Below, piece after piece: positions 60,607-64,000 of a DNA stretch of 64,000 bases (its first letter is position 1; each line of letters opens with the position of its first letter). A model generated the notes under the pieces. It had not been told where the DNA came from. It did no database searches and worked only from the letters and a program-made list of their open reading frames with translations. The translations under genes and the position numbers were made by a program. The DNA comes from Taibaiella sp. (GTDB lineage: Bacteria > Bacteroidota > Bacteroidia > Chitinophagales > Chitinophagaceae): the NCBI GenBank assembly GCA_016786705.1, contig JAEUVV010000003.1, positions 1 through 64,000 of the forward strand, in the 5' to 3' direction.

Positions 60607-61137
60607 ATGAATTTTATTGAAAGCCTTTCCAACTATGTCTTAGAGAACCTAACGACTAAAGATCTCCCCAAAATCGGTGAAATTGCACTCTCGGAACAAT
60701 TGGAGTCTGAATCTGCCTGTATACTGGCCGGGATGATTGGGAAAGATAACTCATTTGAAATAGTGCATTATTTTAATAGTAGCCTTAAAGAGTTGAACAT
60801 GAAGCTCCCGGAACGTGCCGCAGCAGCGCGATTACTCACTAAATACTATTTGCATCAAATCGTTCAAAACCCGCAGCATGCTTTTGAAATCATGATTAAG
60901 ATTGATAATGAAATTTATAAAAAGATCAATCTTGACTATTCCAACCAGCAATATGTGGGAGCAGCATTAAAGCTGGAACATTTATATACCTGGTACCGGG
61001 AAATACAGGACTGGCGGGATGGTGGAAGGATATTATATTACAATGATCTGCCCCGGCAGGAGCAACTTAAAAAATTTGAAACACTGCTGGTAGCAGCAGC
61101 TAAAGATGCCTTAAATGAACATTACTTAAACCTATAA
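60607..61137 (+). CDS. Uncharacterised helical protein, 176 residues
   Basis: Mostly alpha-helical (MNFIESLSNYVLENL, LPERAAAARLLTKYYLHQIV, YVGAALKLEHLYTWYREIQDW) with a charged end. Not recognised. Size and acidic character resemble immunity-type proteins in the preceding genes. Its last codons AAC CTA TAA lie inside the 33-bp palindrome at 61128-61160, so the repeat supplies the stop codon. Confidence 0.7.
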   Translation: MNFIESLSNYVLENLTTKDLPKIGEIALSEQLESESACILAGMIGKDNSFEIVHYFNSSLKELNMKLPERAAAARLLTKYYLHQIVQNPQHAFEIMIKIDNEIYKKINLDYSNQQYVGAALKLEHLYTWYREIQDWRDGGRILYYNDLPRQEQLKKFETLLVAAAKDALNEHYLNL

Positions 61138-61160
61138 GGTTTTTGAAACCTTATAGGTTT
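61128..61160. repeat. 33-bp palindromic repeat, copy C
   Basis: Third copy, arms AAACCTATAAGGTTT and AAACCTTATAGGTTT. It overlaps the 3' end of the gene ending at 61137 and contains its stop codon. Confidence 0.85.
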
Positions 61161-61217
61161 CCTGACACTAAATACTTAATAACAACCATACAGCAATAAC
61201 CCGATAACAATAAACCC

Positions 61218-61754
61218 ATGAGTATTTTTATAACAACAGAACGGCTTATCTTAAGAGAAATAACCGAAACCGATGAAAATGACCTGTTCGAAATGGACTC
61301 CGATCCCGAAGTGCATTTATTTATCGAAAATAACCCGGTGCAATCAATAGACACCATAAGGTCTATAATCGCGATGCTCAAAACCCAGTACCGGGAGAAT
61401 GGTATTGCCCGCTGGGCGGTAGTGGACAAAGCAACTAATGAATGTATTGGATGGTGCGGATTAAAATACTTTGATCAACCCTTAAATAACCACCGGGATT
61501 TTTACGAGCTCGGCTATCGCTTCAAGAAAAAACATTGGGGCAAAGGATTCGCTACCGAATCTTCCAGTGCCGTGTTGGGGTATGGATTTAAGCATTTAGC
61601 TATTGATACTGTATATGCTATTACAGATCCCAAAAATCTGGATTCCAAAAAGGTGCTGCATAAACTCGGCTTCGAATACCGGGAAACCTTCGACTACGAC
61701 GGCGATTTAACGGATTGGTTTGAACTCGAAAAGCGAAATTGGATCAATAAATAA
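61218..61754 (+). CDS. GNAT N-acetyltransferase (RimJ/RimL group)
   Basis: A 178-residue acetyltransferase: TERLILREITETDENDLFEM at the N-terminus, WAVVDKATNECIGWCGLKYF, then the acetyl-CoA loop RFKKKHWGKGFATESSSAVL and DPKNLDSKKVLHKLGFEYRET. These are the marks of the RimJ/RimL-like Acetyltransf_3 family, which acetylates protein N-termini or small amines. The target is unknown; it is preceded by an A+T-rich leader. Confidence 0.92.
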   Translation: MSIFITTERLILREITETDENDLFEMDSDPEVHLFIENNPVQSIDTIRSIIAMLKTQYRENGIARWAVVDKATNECIGWCGLKYFDQPLNNHRDFYELGYRFKKKHWGKGFATESSSAVLGYGFKHLAIDTVYAITDPKNLDSKKVLHKLGFEYRETFDYDGDLTDWFELEKRNWINK

Positions 61755-61827
61755 TTAAAACCAGTATACCGGTTACGCTTGTTTTGTGTAATTTAGTAAA
61801 GTTCAAAACCCGGCATGCTAAATTCCT

Positions 61828-62538
61828 ATGAGCGTATTCTCTTATCACTTAGTACAGACTTCTTTTATTTCCGGGCTAAAGGCGATCCTGTTGCCGCCTC
61901 AACCTGGGCGGATCCCGGGCCTGGTCCATTGGGAATGCATGCAATGTATGACATTAGGGTCCGCTGTTTTTTCCCCATCCCGGCTACTGCTGCGGCAGAT
62001 CGCTCTATTTGCCCAATGGGAAAGTGAAGCGGCCATAGACCATTTCCTGCAACAAAATAAGCAGGGTAAAAAACTGGCCAAAGGCTGGCATGTACGCCTG
62101 GAATTTATGCGGCAATGGGGTAGTATAGCCGGCTTTAAAATACCCGCGGCAACGACCAGTCCCGATACACCGGATGCGCCCGTAGTAGCGGTAACCATTG
62201 CCCGGATGAAACTGCCGGAAGTACCCCGCTTTATCCGCTGGGGCCGGCCGGTAGAAAAACTGGTCCGCGATCATCCCGGCACCACCTTATCGCTGGCTTC
62301 CATCCGCTTACCCCGGTTGGTTTCCACCTTTTCGATCTGGAAATCTCAAAAAGAAATGACGGATATGGTACGCGGGCATAGTACCCTGCCGCAACCTAAA
62401 AGGCACCTGGACGCTATGCAGGAAAGAGAAAGAAAGGACTTCCATTTTGAATTTACCACTTTAAGGTTCAGGCCCATTGCGGAATATGGCAGCTGGAAAG
62501 GCCAAAGCAATTTCCTGCCTCAAAAAGAACAACAATAG
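61828..62538 (+). CDS. CrtA (spheroidene monooxygenase)-like protein
   Basis: A 236-residue protein resembling the CrtA/DUF3291 dimeric alpha/beta-barrel group: SAVFSPSRLLLRQIALFAQWES, VVAVTIARMKLPEVPRFIRWG, then LVSTFSIWKSQKEMTDMVRGH. CrtA oxygenates carotenoids in phototrophs. No carotenoid genes are near, and the name may reflect only shared fold; the true substrate is open. The next gene starts 3 bases after its stop, so they form an operon. Confidence 0.6.
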   Translation: MSVFSYHLVQTSFISGLKAILLPPQPGRIPGLVHWECMQCMTLGSAVFSPSRLLLRQIALFAQWESEAAIDHFLQQNKQGKKLAKGWHVRLEFMRQWGSIAGFKIPAATTSPDTPDAPVVAVTIARMKLPEVPRFIRWGRPVEKLVRDHPGTTLSLASIRLPRLVSTFSIWKSQKEMTDMVRGHSTLPQPKRHLDAMQERERKDFHFEFTTLRFRPIAEYGSWKGQSNFLPQKEQQ

Positions 62539-62541
62539 TAT

Positions 62542-63402
62542 ATGGCTTTCGCGTACCCGGTGCAAAAAATACAGGATTGGCTGACCCAGCAGTGGGTGAT
62601 TCTACGGGGTCAAAAGATCAATCCTGAAGCATATGCCTGGCTTATGGGCCCTTTTGGTAACCTCGAAGCCATTGGTGAAGATTATATAAGGCAATTTGCC
62701 CTTAAAGAAGGCCTGATCATGGAAAAAGGCGGGGCATCCAAAGGCCTTATCCCCGAAATGAGCCAGCTGAACCTCCCTGATACCGAATGGATGCAATTGT
62801 CCCGCGAGGTGATCCGTTTTTATGAAAAGACCGCCGAGTATAAACTGGACTTCGCGGTGCATTGGAATCCTTTTTTTAAGGTCTGCGGCATCCTGCTCAA
62901 CAAATTATTCAGTAAGCGGCTCAACCAGCTAAATGTCCCGACCAGCAATCTTAAGGAAAGCGAAGTGTTAAACAGCGAACTCATTACCCTTTCAGACCCT
63001 GTGTCTAAAGTTGTAAAATATACTTTCTGGTACCGCTCCATCCAATCTACAGGCAAAGTAGTTTATTCAGGTGTTTATGGCACCTGTACCTTGCCTTCCG
63101 GCAAAACCTGTGTGAAAGCGGTATTCCCTTTACCTAACGGTAACGCTACCGTGTTGATGTCCCCTAAAGTCGATAAAGACGGGGCGCTCATACTGGACTC
63201 GAGCGGCGAACGCTTTGGCGATGCCGGTTTCTATTTTTTACTCAAAGATGCCAAAGGGCATTACTGGTCCCAGTTCATCCGTTCATTTCGCGACCGTTTA
63301 GTAATCAAATCAGCGCAAGGCCATCTTTCGGCGGAGCAAACTTTAACGCTCTGGCATAAAAAGGTACTAAGGTTTAATTATAACATAAAATTAAAAGTAT
63401 AA
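62542..63402 (+). CDS. Uncharacterised protein paired with the CrtA-like gene
   Basis: A 286-residue protein I do not recognise. The first half is mixed helical (WLTQQWVILRGQKINPEAYAW shortened), and the second half is beta-rich with KYTFWYRSIQSTGKVVYSGVY and a recurrent VFPLPNGNATVLMSP block. No signal peptide or transmembrane helix. It starts 3 bases after the CrtA-like gene, so the two products probably act together. Confidence 0.7.
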   Translation: MAFAYPVQKIQDWLTQQWVILRGQKINPEAYAWLMGPFGNLEAIGEDYIRQFALKEGLIMEKGGASKGLIPEMSQLNLPDTEWMQLSREVIRFYEKTAEYKLDFAVHWNPFFKVCGILLNKLFSKRLNQLNVPTSNLKESEVLNSELITLSDPVSKVVKYTFWYRSIQSTGKVVYSGVYGTCTLPSGKTCVKAVFPLPNGNATVLMSPKVDKDGALILDSSGERFGDAGFYFLLKDAKGHYWSQFIRSFRDRLVIKSAQGHLSAEQTLTLWHKKVLRFNYNIKLKV

Positions 63403-63524
63403 ACTACAGTAGGCTGAGGTGTAGAAGCAGGGTAAATAATAAATGGCTTCCGGGATTTTAAGTAACTTCGGTACTCATAATACTGCAATTACATTCTATT
63501 ATTAAGCTCAAAATAGAAACAGCC

Positions 63525-63983
63525 ATGATTGATATTTTAAACAGGACAGCATTATTTGAACACATCACTAAACTCAAAGAAGAAGATAAACCGGCATTCG
63601 GCGCCATGAGCCCGCAACATATGATAGAGCACCTCGCTTTTACCATAGGCTTTTCTAATGGCAATGCGCCCCAGCAACAACATTACCCGGCAGAAAAAGA
63701 AAAAATGATCAAAGCTTTTATTCTGGATTCAGACAAAGATATGCCCATCAGCTTCAGGTCCCCGGTCTTGCCGGCTGAAGGATTGCCCGCGCTTAAACAA
63801 GCCAGCCTGGCTGATGCAATTGAGCAACTCAATAAAGAATTAAGTGATTTTGATCAATATTTTATCCTTAATGCCGAAGCGCAACCTGTAAACCCGACAA
63901 TGGGCGCGCTGAACTACCGGGAATGGCTCCGGTTTCATAACCGGCATTTCAGCCATCACTTCAAACAATTTAACCTGATCTAG
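63525..63983 (+). CDS. DinB-like/DUF1569 family protein
   Basis: A 152-residue four-helix protein of the DUF1569/DinB-like superfamily. MSPQHMIEHLAFTIGFSNG holds one His of the expected metal triad; NPTMGALNYREWLRFHNRHFSHHFKQF holds the others (FHNRHFSHH). Similar domains are thiol-transferase-like, but in Bacteroidota most are uncharacterised. The gene is complete. Confidence 0.78.
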   Translation: MIDILNRTALFEHITKLKEEDKPAFGAMSPQHMIEHLAFTIGFSNGNAPQQQHYPAEKEKMIKAFILDSDKDMPISFRSPVLPAEGLPALKQASLADAIEQLNKELSDFDQYFILNAEAQPVNPTMGALNYREWLRFHNRHFSHHFKQFNLI

Positions 63984-63998
63984 CGGCAGGACTGCCGC
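63983..63998 (+). terminator. Hairpin at the right edge, possibly a truncated terminator
   Basis: GCGGCA pairs with TGCCGC around GGAC directly after the stop at 63983. The window ends before any T-run can be seen. Confidence 0.4.
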
Positions 63999-64000
63999 GC

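Noticed and set aside
1..64000. tRNA, rRNA, tmRNA or prophage genes
   Set aside because: No T-loop-like or rRNA-like sequence and no capsid, tail, integrase or transposase protein was recognised by eye; a tRNAscan or Infernal run would be needed to exclude small RNAs.

Overview
The window looks like chromosome of a Bacteroidota member, probably Chitinophagaceae or a close relative. Reasons: type IX secretion genes (porU, porV) and a cargo protein with a type A sorting domain; repeated promoter-like boxes of the form TAnnTTTG with TTG/TTTG about 20 bases upstream; a THX ribosomal protein; an S16 protein with an Ala/Glu-rich tail; and several TonB-dependent receptors. The family-level placement is inference. 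No rRNA, tRNA, integrase, transposase or CRISPR array was recognised.

Layout. 0.6-7.1 kb: fasciclin lipoprotein, T9SS cargo protein, a decayed HxlR regulator next to a DUF2071 gene, then a GNAT acetyltransferase and a class V aminotransferase-like gene. 7.1-18.5 kb: an A+T-rich defence island, one minus-strand run of six tightly packed genes: hsdM, hsdS, hsdR, a YgjP-like metallopeptidase, a large SMC/ABC-type ATPase and an HNH nuclease. The last two form a Septu (PtuA/PtuB)-like pair, with the ATPase carrying an unusual ~270-residue N-terminal extension. The island abuts the 3' end of mnmE. 18.6-34.9 kb: mnmE, a TonB receptor and DedA; PspC, THX and HU; ispH and an ABC-F ATPase; a TonB receptor behind a TPP riboswitch; an aldehyde dehydrogenase; an MFS transporter divergent from queG, which lacks an ordinary start codon; and a broken outer-membrane barrel gene.

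35.0-56.6 kb is mostly conserved: hutU, two TraB/GumN-like genes around pdhB, rpsP-rimM, an ABC-2 exporter, porU-porV, ispF, thiL, a YkgJ protein, a bestrophin, thrS and a membrane-anchored glutamate-synthase-like protein. The 3' end of thrS is followed by a 158-bp tandem repeat that copies its last codons and carries a REP-like element. 56.8-64.0 kb is accessory: a STAS-like orphan, a VOC protein, a RibD/DHFR-like reductase, a phosphoesterase, three small uncharacterised proteins (one DUF7660-like), a GNAT enzyme, a CrtA-like protein with an unknown partner, and a DinB/DUF1569-like protein.

How parts connect: PorU and PorV process and anchor T9SS cargo such as the 844-residue protein at the left end. 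The TPP-riboswitch receptor and ThiL belong to thiamine metabolism, and IspH and IspF to the MEP pathway. Two repeat families recur between genes: a 33-bp palindrome (three copies) and a REP-like inverted repeat (three full copies plus one half). The best candidate for new biology is the type I R-M/metallopeptidase/ATPase/HNH operon, especially the ATPase N-terminal domain.
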